A stretch of 30,490 nt of DNA from CAYMQB01 sp964392665 (GTDB taxonomy: Bacteria; Hydrothermota; E44-bin80), in NCBI GenBank assembly GCA_964392665.1, contig CAYMQB010000037.1, forward strand, positions 1-30,490, written 5' to 3'. The stretch's first letter is position 1; each line of letters opens with the position of its first letter. The notes below the pieces were generated by a model. The model ran no database searches, had not been told where the DNA came from, and saw only the letters and a list, made by a program, of their open reading frames with translations. Below, piece after piece: positions 24,842 through 30,490 of this stretch. Made by a program: the position numbers and the translations under genes.

Positions 24842-25561
24842 ATGTGTTATCATTTATCATGCACAAGAAATCGAAATTACATAGAGAGCAGATTTACTGC
24901 CAGGTTCTTGCACCCGGAACTATTCAGACCATTGTATCATGTTTCAGCCTTCGCAACACCTTATTTACCGGTTATCTGCAACAACGATGCGAGACATATA
25001 AAGATGTTTCAATGGGGTCTTGTTCCATTTTGGGCTAAAGATGAACAGAATGCAAACAAAATAAGATTTTCTACATTCAATGCAAGAGCAGAGACAATCT
25101 TTGAGAAACCTTCTTTCAAAAGTTCCATAAAGAAAAAACGTTGTCTTGTAATTATAGATGGATTTTATGAATGGAGGGAAGTAAATGGTAAAAAATATCC
25201 ATACTATATCTTTCTGAAAAGTAAAGATTTATTTGCCCTTGCAGGATTGTGGGATGTCTGGGAAAAGGCAGGGAAGGGGGAGTGCACTTTTTCTATAATT
25301 ACTACCGAAGCAAATCCCTTAATGCAGAAAATTCACAACAGGAAGAGAAGGATGCCAGTTATATTAAAAAAGGAAGATGAGAAACATTGGTTGGATGAAA
25401 ACATCGATAGAACTGTGATAAATTCAATGCTTAAACCATTCGAGCAAGAAGAAATGGATGCCTACACAATTTCGAGATTAATTACACGGAAAGGCAGAGA
25501 TACAAATGTTTTTGAGGTGCTTCAAAGACATGAATATGAGGAGTTAAGTTCTTTGAACTGA
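24842..25561 (+). CDS. yedK: SRAP-domain protein, HMCES/YedK type (abasic-site shield)
   Basis: A 239-residue protein of the family that caps abasic sites in single-stranded DNA by a thiazolidine link to Cys2. The catalytic set is visible: Cys2 right after the start Met (confirming this start), N80-A-R82-x-E84, E110 in DGFYEW, and H165 in IHNRKRRMPVIL. The usual phrase is IHNRMPVIL, so a three-residue basic insertion follows His165. The last 18 bp overlap the 3' end of the opposite-strand STAS-HATPase gene. A short leader and consensus promoter precede it. The role in protecting replication-associated damage is known from the family, not shown here. Confidence 0.93.
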   Translation: MCYHLSCTRNRNYIESRFTARFLHPELFRPLYHVSAFATPYLPVICNNDARHIKMFQWGLVPFWAKDEQNANKIRFSTFNARAETIFEKPSFKSSIKKKRCLVIIDGFYEWREVNGKKYPYYIFLKSKDLFALAGLWDVWEKAGKGECTFSIITTEANPLMQKIHNRKRRMPVILKKEDEKHWLDENIDRTVINSMLKPFEQEEMDAYTISRLITRKGRDTNVFEVLQRHEYEELSSLN

Positions 25562-26524
25562 CTGCTCGGGTTCCCTGCTTGAAGATTTTATCATTGTTAC
25601 CATTGTCCCCTCGCCGAGAACAAGACCTTTGACATCCTTTTTTGGTGCGGCATTTATCTTTATGTCATCGAAGATACGCTTTAGCAGTTCTAAACCGGCT
25701 GAAGGAAGAACATCGTGGCTCGGTTTCGAAGGAGAAAATCCCTTGCCGTAATCGATAACATTGATTTGGAGTTTTTCATCGCTGAACTTGAAATTGGCTT
25801 CGATTATACCTTGTTTTTTGTAATCGTAGCCATGTTTTACTGCATTCGTCATAAGTTCCTTTGCAATAAGTTCGATAAGTGCATCATCAACCACTTCTTT
25901 ATCAATTTTTGCAATGTTTCTAAGTACTTTGTCAACGAACTTGTATAATACACAGGTGTATTTTTCATCACTCGGGAGGGAAATTTCGTTTGTCTGTTCA
26001 GCCTGAAGTATAAAAGGCAGCATTTGCTCGATTTCCTTAACTGCCTCCACTTGTGTTGGAAAATTCTCCCTGAAAATCTTTACCCACCTTTTTTTGTAAC
26101 GAATAGTCTTTATAGCAACTATTTCATGCTTAATGGCTTCGATTATTTCATCCGATAACTTTGCACGTTTTTTTAATTCTTCAGGATTGTAGTAAAACAT
26201 AAAGAGGTCGTCCATATCCAGAAGTTTGAATGCCTTCAGTATCTCCTCTGGTGGGGATGAGAGAAAGATGTAGTTCTTTCTGTATTTCATTATATACATA
26301 AGAAAACCGAGTCCAGACGAACTAATGTATGTAACATTACTGAGATCAATAATGAAATTGTATGTTCTTTTTGCAATCATATGCTTAATTTTTTCCTGTA
26401 GTTTGAGTATTGGATTTTTATCCATAGAACCGCTGAATATGATAACGAATACTCCTTCTTCATCATCATGAAGCATGGTTGTGAAAAAATTGACAAATTC
26501 GACCGATTCTCTTTCAACACTCAT
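25544..26524 (-). CDS. STAS-HATPase fusion, anti-sigma/antagonist type regulator
   Basis: A 326-residue protein joining two partner-switching domains that are usually separate. Residues 15-115 form a STAS domain with IIDLSNVTYISSSGLGFLMY, whose Ser cluster marks the site phosphorylated in SpoIIAA/RsbV. A helical linker follows. Residues about 195-318 form a GHKL ATPase of the RsbW/SpoIIAB kind: N-box ELIAKELMTNAVKHGYD, G1-like VIDYGKGFSP, and GEGTMVTMIK at the end. No partner sigma factor or phosphatase is in the window. It could be a self-regulating switch. The ATG lies 15 bp after the -10 of its promoter with AAGAAATT in between, so no clear ribosome binding site. Confidence 0.88.
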   Translation of the reverse strand: MSVERESVEFVNFFTTMLHDDEEGVFVIIFSGSMDKNPILKLQEKIKHMIAKRTYNFIIDLSNVTYISSSGLGFLMYIMKYRKNYIFLSSPPEEILKAFKLLDMDDLFMFYYNPEELKKRAKLSDEIIEAIKHEIVAIKTIRYKKRWVKIFRENFPTQVEAVKEIEQMLPFILQAEQTNEISLPSDEKYTCVLYKFVDKVLRNIAKIDKEVVDDALIELIAKELMTNAVKHGYDYKKQGIIEANFKFSDEKLQINVIDYGKGFSPSKPSHDVLPSAGLELLKRIFDDIKINAAPKKDVKGLVLGEGTMVTMIKSSSREPEQSVQRT

Positions 26525-26539
26525 AATTTCTTAAAAACT

Positions 26540-26568
26540 TCTATAGCATACAGAACGGCTTTTGTCAA
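26540..26568 (-). promoter_or_regulatory. Promoter of the STAS-HATPase gene
   Basis: Reverse strand TTGACA (26568-26563), 17 bp, TATAGA (26545-26540). The start codon at 26524 leaves a leader of about 8 nt or less. Confidence 0.75.
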
Positions 26569-26705
26569 TAATTTTCGGTGTATTTAATTGCGAAGATTAT
26601 TTAAGCTGAGAATGCAATACATAAAGCTATCTATGATTTACTATAAAGTTAGTATTTTCTGTGTTAAAGATAACAAGTATTATAGATACGGAGAGGATCG
26701 ATTTT

Positions 26706-28118
26706 CTAATATTTTAATCTTATTTTAATATTTTTCAATTTAACTACTTTCTTGAGTTTGCAATCTTTAGTTTTTAGAAAATAAATTCCCGGCTTGGCTT
26801 GACTGCCTTTTGAATTTCTGCCATCCCATTTATGGTTCGTTTCGGCAATTAATCTTCCAGTAAGGTCATAAATTTTTGTTCCTGAGCAACCTTCAATTGT
26901 TAACACATTCATAAAGGGATTTGGGAAAACCTTAATCTTATTTAAGCGAACAACTTTCTCTTTTTCATAACAACCAACATATATACCACCTGCTTCTCTG
27001 TATCGTTCCACGAATTCCTGCAGAAACTGATTTGCTATTTCGTTACTATGAATGATGAGTGTATTTTCATCATTATGTAATTCTCCATTGTTAGACCAGT
27101 TCTGTGACCCGGTTACGACAACCGGCTCTGAATTTAAATCGGAATCTATAAGCATATATTTGTGGTGCAGGAGTTCAGGTCCCCAGGCTGACGAGACAGA
27201 ATCCGAAAAAACCGGAGCGGGTGGACTCCATGGATTATTGCTGGATGGGTCTCCTGTTATGTCCCGGCTTTTGCTGTAATAGCCAAGCCAATCTCCTTCG
27301 TCGAAAACACCCTTTACTAAAACGCCCGAATCCCACTTAGTTTTCATTGCATTGCATACATCCTGTCTGGTAAAAGCCAAAATACAGAAATATATCGATG
27401 AATCTGCAGTGTCAATGGAATTACGGATTTCATCAGTCGAGTGGTCTGATGGGGAAAAATAGAGTTCAACAGGGACAGAATCTATCAGGAAATTGTGTTC
27501 CGTATTATCCGTTTTCAAATAGGAGAACTTTGAGTTTAATGAATCTGGGATGTTTGTGTTGCTTCCCCACATTTCCTGGAATTCGAGTGTATAGGCGCGA
27601 GAAATTTCACTATGTTGGATTTCGATTGCATTATTCGCATTCGACTCCGTCCCATAGTCGGTAATATTATACGAGCCTGTCCAGATCCAATCGTCATTTA
27701 CAGAAGATGAGTCTCTGAAATCAAATAAAGCAAATTTGTTATGCATATATCCATCTCCCGAATTGCTTCCAAATGTATCATCGATAACAGGAATACCTGC
27801 GCTGATTATATTCTGGACAGCTTGATTATCGATATGGTCATGTTCGGTAATTACACGGACATCGACCCCGCGCAAGTATGCAGATATTAGAGAATCCGTA
27901 ATGTTCCATTTCCAGATATTGTAGAAACAGAAATCGATAGAATATTGAGCTTCTGTGATTCTGTGTATAAGTTTCTCGTCAAGGTGAGTGAAACCATTTG
28001 CCTTTTTGGGATTCGCCAGTGTTGTATCTACGGAGTGCGTGAAATAGATATTGATTTCAGCATAAAGGGATGTGGAAAATGCAGAAATAATTAAGCACAA
28101 AGAGATCAGTTTTTTCAT
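26706..28118 (-). CDS. Secreted phospholipase D-fold nuclease-like protein with sorting-like domain
   Basis: 470 residues from the ATG at 28118. A longer frame to 28208 exists, but the internal start gives a signal peptide (MKKLISLCLIISAFSTSLYA) and sits 7 bp after a perfect promoter. Two HKD motifs define the PLD superfamily: H126-N-K128-FALF-D133 followed by GSYNITDYG, and H318-H-K320-YMLI-D325 followed by GSQNWSNNGE. The bacterial one-domain relatives (Nuc, FAM83-like) cut DNA or phosphodiesters, and two motifs here make one active site. The C-terminus (FPNPFMNVLTIEG, IYDLTGRLI, KPGIYFLKT) is a sorting-like domain. Likely a secreted or surface nuclease or lipase. The substrate is undetermined. 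Confidence 0.9.
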   Translation of the reverse strand: MKKLISLCLIISAFSTSLYAEINIYFTHSVDTTLANPKKANGFTHLDEKLIHRITEAQYSIDFCFYNIWKWNITDSLISAYLRGVDVRVITEHDHIDNQAVQNIISAGIPVIDDTFGSNSGDGYMHNKFALFDFRDSSSVNDDWIWTGSYNITDYGTESNANNAIEIQHSEISRAYTLEFQEMWGSNTNIPDSLNSKFSYLKTDNTEHNFLIDSVPVELYFSPSDHSTDEIRNSIDTADSSIYFCILAFTRQDVCNAMKTKWDSGVLVKGVFDEGDWLGYYSKSRDITGDPSSNNPWSPPAPVFSDSVSSAWGPELLHHKYMLIDSDLNSEPVVVTGSQNWSNNGELHNDENTLIIHSNEIANQFLQEFVERYREAGGIYVGCYEKEKVVRLNKIKVFPNPFMNVLTIEGCSGTKIYDLTGRLIAETNHKWDGRNSKGSQAKPGIYFLKTKDCKLKKVVKLKNIKIRLKY

Positions 28119-28125
28119 TTTCTGT

Positions 28126-28153
28126 ATTATACAGTGGTTGAGAATTTTGTCAA
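28126..28153 (-). promoter_or_regulatory. Consensus promoter giving a leaderless or near-leaderless mRNA
   Basis: Reverse strand TTGACA (28153-28148), 16 bp, TATAAT (28131-28126). The start codon begins 7 bp after the -10 box, where transcription itself should start, so the message would have almost no leader. There is no purine-rich binding site. Confidence 0.75.
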
Positions 28154-28196
28154 GAATTTTAGATTGATAGTTGACCAAACGAAGCCAATTTTTTAT

Positions 28197-28225
28197 TTGA
28201 CATACCATCTATTTGATTGTATATA
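28197..28225 (+). promoter_or_regulatory. Promoter upstream of the TrmO-like gene, divergent from the PLD gene
   Basis: TTGACA (28197-28202), 17 bp, TATATA (28220-28225). The -35 boxes of this and the reverse promoter at 28148-28153 are only 43 bp apart, so both genes are fired from a shared divergent control region. An ATG at 28232 begins a 21-codon frame unrelated to TrmO. Confidence 0.65.
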
Positions 28226-28301
28226 AATAATATGGCTAAGGAATTCAGAAGAAAAATAATGGCGCTTCAACAATCTCGGGCTGGATACAGCAGGTGAAAT
28301 T

Positions 28302-28784
28302 ACGGATAAAATAATAATACATCCAATCGGAATAATTCACTCGCCTTATAAGAAAAATAAGGATATTCCTATTCAAGGAGCTTTTAAGGACAAAATAGAA
28401 GCCTGGATTGAACTGAAAGATAAATATGTTAAAGGTTTAAAAGACTTAGACGAATTTAGTCATGCCATAATAATATACTATTTTCATAAGTCAAAGAGAG
28501 AGGAAATAGAAGGAGAGCCATTTCTCGAACAAAATATACATGGAATATTCGCCATAAGAAGTCCTCATCGTCCTAACCATATAGGATTTTCTATTGTAAA
28601 AATTGGAAATATAAAAGGAAATAAAATGTATTTCACGGAAGTGGATGTTTTAGATGGGACACCTCTTCTTGATATAAAGCCTTATGTTAAACATTTTGAC
28701 AGTCGAGAGAATGTTGTTTCTGGCTGGTTAGATAAGCACTTCGATAATGGAAATATTCCAGGTGATACCATTATAAGAGGATAA
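28302..28784 (+). CDS. trmO: TrmO-like tRNA methyltransferase (TsaA/UPF0066), non-canonical start
   Basis: A frame of 160 residues of the TsaA/TrmO family: IIIHPIGIIHSPYK at the start, HGIFAIRSPHRPNHIGFS in the middle, and VLDGTPLLDIKPYV near the end. The family makes the methyl group of N6-methyl-t6A in tRNAs reading ACY codons. No ATG, GTG or TTG opens this frame. The family N-terminus begins right at ACG (28302), after AGGTGA, with ATT one codon earlier and a stop at 28257-28259. Either ACG/ATT is used, the start has decayed, or the upstream ATG frame at 28232 joins by frameshift. An intact body argues for a functional gene. Confidence 0.85.
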   Translation, partial: TDKIIIHPIGIIHSPYKKNKDIPIQGAFKDKIEAWIELKDKYVKGLKDLDEFSHAIIIYYFHKSKREEIEGEPFLEQNIHGIFAIRSPHRPNHIGFSIVKIGNIKGNKMYFTEVDVLDGTPLLDIKPYVKHFDSRENVVSGWLDKHFDNGNIPGDTIIRG

Positions 28785-28830
28785 TTCATTTACTGTTTCC
28801 CAAAAGATTGGACAAACCTGCAAAAAATAC

Positions 28831-28859
28831 TTGACAATGTCTCTAAATTTGACTAAAAT
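28831..28859 (+). promoter_or_regulatory. Promoter of the thioredoxin-like lipoprotein
   Basis: TTGACA (28831-28836), 17 bp, TAAAAT (28854-28859), 24 bp before the ATG that follows AAAGGAGG. Confidence 0.75.
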
Positions 28860-28883
28860 GGTAGGAATTTGAAAGGAGGTTTG

Positions 28884-30002
28884 ATGAACAAGATTTTTTT
28901 GATTACCCTGCTATTGGTTCTTATTATGATTATTTCCATTGGTTGTACGAAAGAAACTCATCCAGAACCACCGACTGGTTATAAACGAAATGTGGTTATA
29001 GAGATGTTCTCCTATCATGGTTGTCCAAATTGCCCTTTTGCAGAAAAAGCAATTGACAGCGTTTACGCAATTCATGGAGATAGTCTTGTTGTTATCGAAT
29101 ACCATGATACTTTGAATGGAGACACGATAAGTCCCTGTATTGCTTTTGTCAAGAACAGAGAGGGATTATACAATGTGTCCGGATTTCCAACTGCTGTTTT
29201 TGATGGACTTATAACTCATACCGGTGGAACAGGTGAGTTGTTTGCTATATACATGAATACGATAGAGGATAGATTTTCAAAGAAATCCAGTCTTAAGGTT
29301 GAAACACTTAGTGCAAGTTTTTCAAGTCCTTCATCAATAAGTTACGACATAACCATTTCTTCAGACAATAACCTGTCTGGAAAGCTATTTCTCGTGCTTA
29401 CTGAAGACGGTGTCGTATTTGGGGGTTCAACCTACAATTTTGTTGCAAAACAGGTTTTTCCCGATGCACAGGGAACTGATTTTTCCATAACAGCGGATAA
29501 CCCATTCAACACTTCGGGAAGTATCCCACTTTCCTGGAATTCTCTTGGTAATGTATGGCTTAATATTTTCATTCAGAATGCTGATGACAATACGATATAC
29601 CAGGGTGGCAGTGTTAATCTTGGAAAATCACCTATAAATCCTCCACAGTTTGAACTCACGGTGTTACCCGATACATTTCAGAGTGTACTACCTGGAACAA
29701 CTGCAACTTTTGATTTCCACATCAAGAATATGAGTGCTTATTGTGATTCCTTTATTGTTACGGGTTCACAGGTTGATACTGTTCCTGGTTGGTGGTGGCA
29801 AATGTGTTCAGGAGGATTGTGCCATATGCCTGCTCCTGTTATTACGGATACTTTGGTGATTAGTCCCGAACTAAAAGATAGTTTTGATATAAAGGTGTTT
29901 ACAAATTCAACCTTAGGAATAGAGAAGATTAATATTCTGGGTGTATCTATGACAGATACAACAGTGATACATCGAATAAATATTTACACAGAAGTACAGT
30001 AG
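28884..30002 (+). CDS. Thioredoxin-fold (Omp28-like) lipoprotein, Cys paralogue of the selenoprotein
   Basis: 372 residues from the ATG at 28884, which has AAAGGAGG 5 bp upstream. A TTG 15 bp earlier would bury that site. The signal MNKIFLITLLLVLIMIISIG ends at Cys21, a lipobox-like site, so it is probably a lipoprotein. The thioredoxin-like domain has C47-P-N-C50-PFAEKA and later YNVSGFPTAVFDG with the cis-Pro. The same positions in the gene at 21924 read Sec-P-Y-C and YGVTGVPTVQVDG. After about residue 130 come two beta-rich regions (SYDITISSDNNLSG; LPGTTATFDFHIKNMS) without the C-terminal sorting domain. It should act on thiols in the envelope. Confidence 0.88.
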   Translation: MNKIFLITLLLVLIMIISIGCTKETHPEPPTGYKRNVVIEMFSYHGCPNCPFAEKAIDSVYAIHGDSLVVIEYHDTLNGDTISPCIAFVKNREGLYNVSGFPTAVFDGLITHTGGTGELFAIYMNTIEDRFSKKSSLKVETLSASFSSPSSISYDITISSDNNLSGKLFLVLTEDGVVFGGSTYNFVAKQVFPDAQGTDFSITADNPFNTSGSIPLSWNSLGNVWLNIFIQNADDNTIYQGGSVNLGKSPINPPQFELTVLPDTFQSVLPGTTATFDFHIKNMSAYCDSFIVTGSQVDTVPGWWWQMCSGGLCHMPAPVITDTLVISPELKDSFDIKVFTNSTLGIEKINILGVSMTDTTVIHRINIYTEVQ

Positions 30003-30017
30003 AACCTTGCTGTATCA

Positions 30018-30119
30018 CTATTTCTCTTTGGCTTGATATTCAGGTTGATAAACCTTTTGTAAATCCTTATTCTCCAATTCTTTAAGTAGTACTTTTCCTG
30101 GATAAATAGAAGATATGCA
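30018..30119 (-). pseudogene. Possible coding remnant
   Basis: On the reverse strand a 34-codon frame reads SSIYPGKVLLKELENKDLQK then VYQPEYQAKEK and stops, with no good start. It lies directly downstream of the larger remnant at 30125 in another frame, and its end (LQKVYQPEYQAKEK) resembles the end of that one (LQAEYRDKKYEPDNE). I suspect decay or a duplicated gene end. Evidence is weak. Confidence 0.3.
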
Positions 30120-30124
30120 TTAGA

Positions 30125-30406
30125 CTAAAGTTCGTTATCAGGTTCATATTTTTTGTCCCGATATTCAGCCTGCAACGTGGTGTTGCCATCCAATGCAAAT
30201 AAAGAGAGAATAATAATCGTCTTTTTCGTTTCCCATATTCTGGATATTTTGAGTTTTCCCTTTTTTAATGCAAGACCCCACTTTTTACTGTCATTTACAT
30301 ACGAACTATCTGACCACAGGATTGTGTCCTCTATAGCGTCATCATACTTGCCGCTCAGTGCTTCACTTATTTTGTGTCGAGGTCCAGAAGAATTCCCCAG
30401 TTGGGG
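30125..30406 (-). pseudogene. Truncated reverse-strand gene cut by the repeat array
   Basis: The reverse frame is open for 93 codons and reads as true protein: RHKISEALSGKYDDAIEDTI, then DSKKWGLALKKGKLKISRIW and ALDGNTTLQAEYRDKKY, ending in TAG at 30125. No start codon opens it. Going upstream it runs straight into the tandem repeats at 30391 and meets a TGA inside the first unit. The 5' part of the gene is missing, as if the repeat array had replaced it. The family is not recognised. Confidence 0.6.
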
Positions 30407-30490
30407 TCAGGATAATTCCCCAGTTAGGGTCAGAATAATTCCCCACCTGGGGTCAAAAGAATTCCCCAATTGGGGTCAGGATAATTCCCC
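30391..30490. repeat. 23-bp tandem repeat array with palindromic cores, cut by window end
   Basis: Four full units (30391, 30414, 30437, 30460) and the first 8 bp of a fifth (30483) repeat at exactly 23 bp. Each begins AATTCCCC and contains GGGTCA. The cores are CCCCAGTTGGGG, CCCCAGTTAGGG, CCCCACCTGGGG and CCCCAATTGGGG: the inner bases vary while the C and G arms stay complementary (one mismatch). Such arrays can be protein-binding or hairpin-forming. The total length is unknown because the array leaves the window. Confidence 0.9.

Noticed and set aside
28118..28208. Longer N-terminus of the PLD-like protein
   Set aside because: It would place 30 extra residues before the signal peptide and put the start upstream of the consensus promoter.
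30391..30490. CRISPR array
   Set aside because: The 23-bp units are adjacent with no unique spacers, and no cas gene is nearby.

Overview
The window is AT-rich DNA from a Gram-negative bacterium with an outer membrane. It carries a beta-barrel protein, a LolA-like protein, lipoproteins and several secreted proteins with signal peptides and C-terminal sorting-type domains ending in the pattern '..G-I-Y-F..K'. These domains, the VCBS/FG-GAP and gingipain-like proteins, and the many short GTCATTGCG/GTCATTCTGAG repeats suggest an uncultured FCB-like lineage such as candidate division WOR-3. The taxonomic guess is inference from style, not from a marker gene. Promoters are very regular: about a dozen TTGACA-(16-18)-TATAAT-like pairs are visible.

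Layout. 192-2228: a two-gene restriction-modification cassette under its own promoter, followed by a degraded stretch and a small membrane protein. 2904-3127: a promoter and a 15-bp-stem three-way-junction structure that looks like a small RNA gene. 3372-5996: a Cys-rich DUF6144-like protein, a secreted seven-repeat VCBS protein and an AhpD-like protein. 6134-11095: a five-gene operon of outer-membrane barrel, ABC ATPase, two FtsX/MacB-type permeases and a LolA-like periplasmic protein, which reads as an envelope lipid or lipoprotein trafficking system. 11259-13410: an MFS transporter and a metallo-beta-lactamase-fold hydrolase with an inserted zinc ribbon. 13484-16102 (-): a secreted gingipain-like (C25) protein with a propeller-like region. 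16416-21452: a tightly packed housekeeping operon of EnvC-like murein hydrolase activator, holB, ricT-like and metG.

21758-23924 holds the most interesting locus: a secreted thioredoxin-fold protein whose reading frame crosses an in-frame TGA exactly at the first Cys of a CxxC motif (Sec-Pro-Tyr-Cys), with a hairpin at the right distance downstream to be a bacterial SECIS. A lipoprotein paralogue at 28884-30002 has Cys at the same position. It is therefore a probable selenoprotein of the Omp28-like thioredoxin group, carrying a C-terminal sorting domain. Its mRNA leader contains a strong Shine-Dalgarno, a hairpin and a possible ATA-started leader peptide ending in a TAATG overlap.

23976-28784: a small lipoprotein (-), a run of nested repeats, an HMCES/YedK-type SRAP protein, a STAS-HATPase fusion (-), a secreted phospholipase-D-fold nuclease-like protein (-) and a TrmO-like gene with no canonical start codon. 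The right end (30003-30490) holds a truncated reverse-strand coding remnant that runs into a 23-bp tandem repeat array with palindromic cores, cut by the window edge.

Recurring oddities: three genes have good upstream context but only ATT/ATC/ACG where the start should be, and the intergenic repeats form nested inverted structures with one exact 66-bp duplication.
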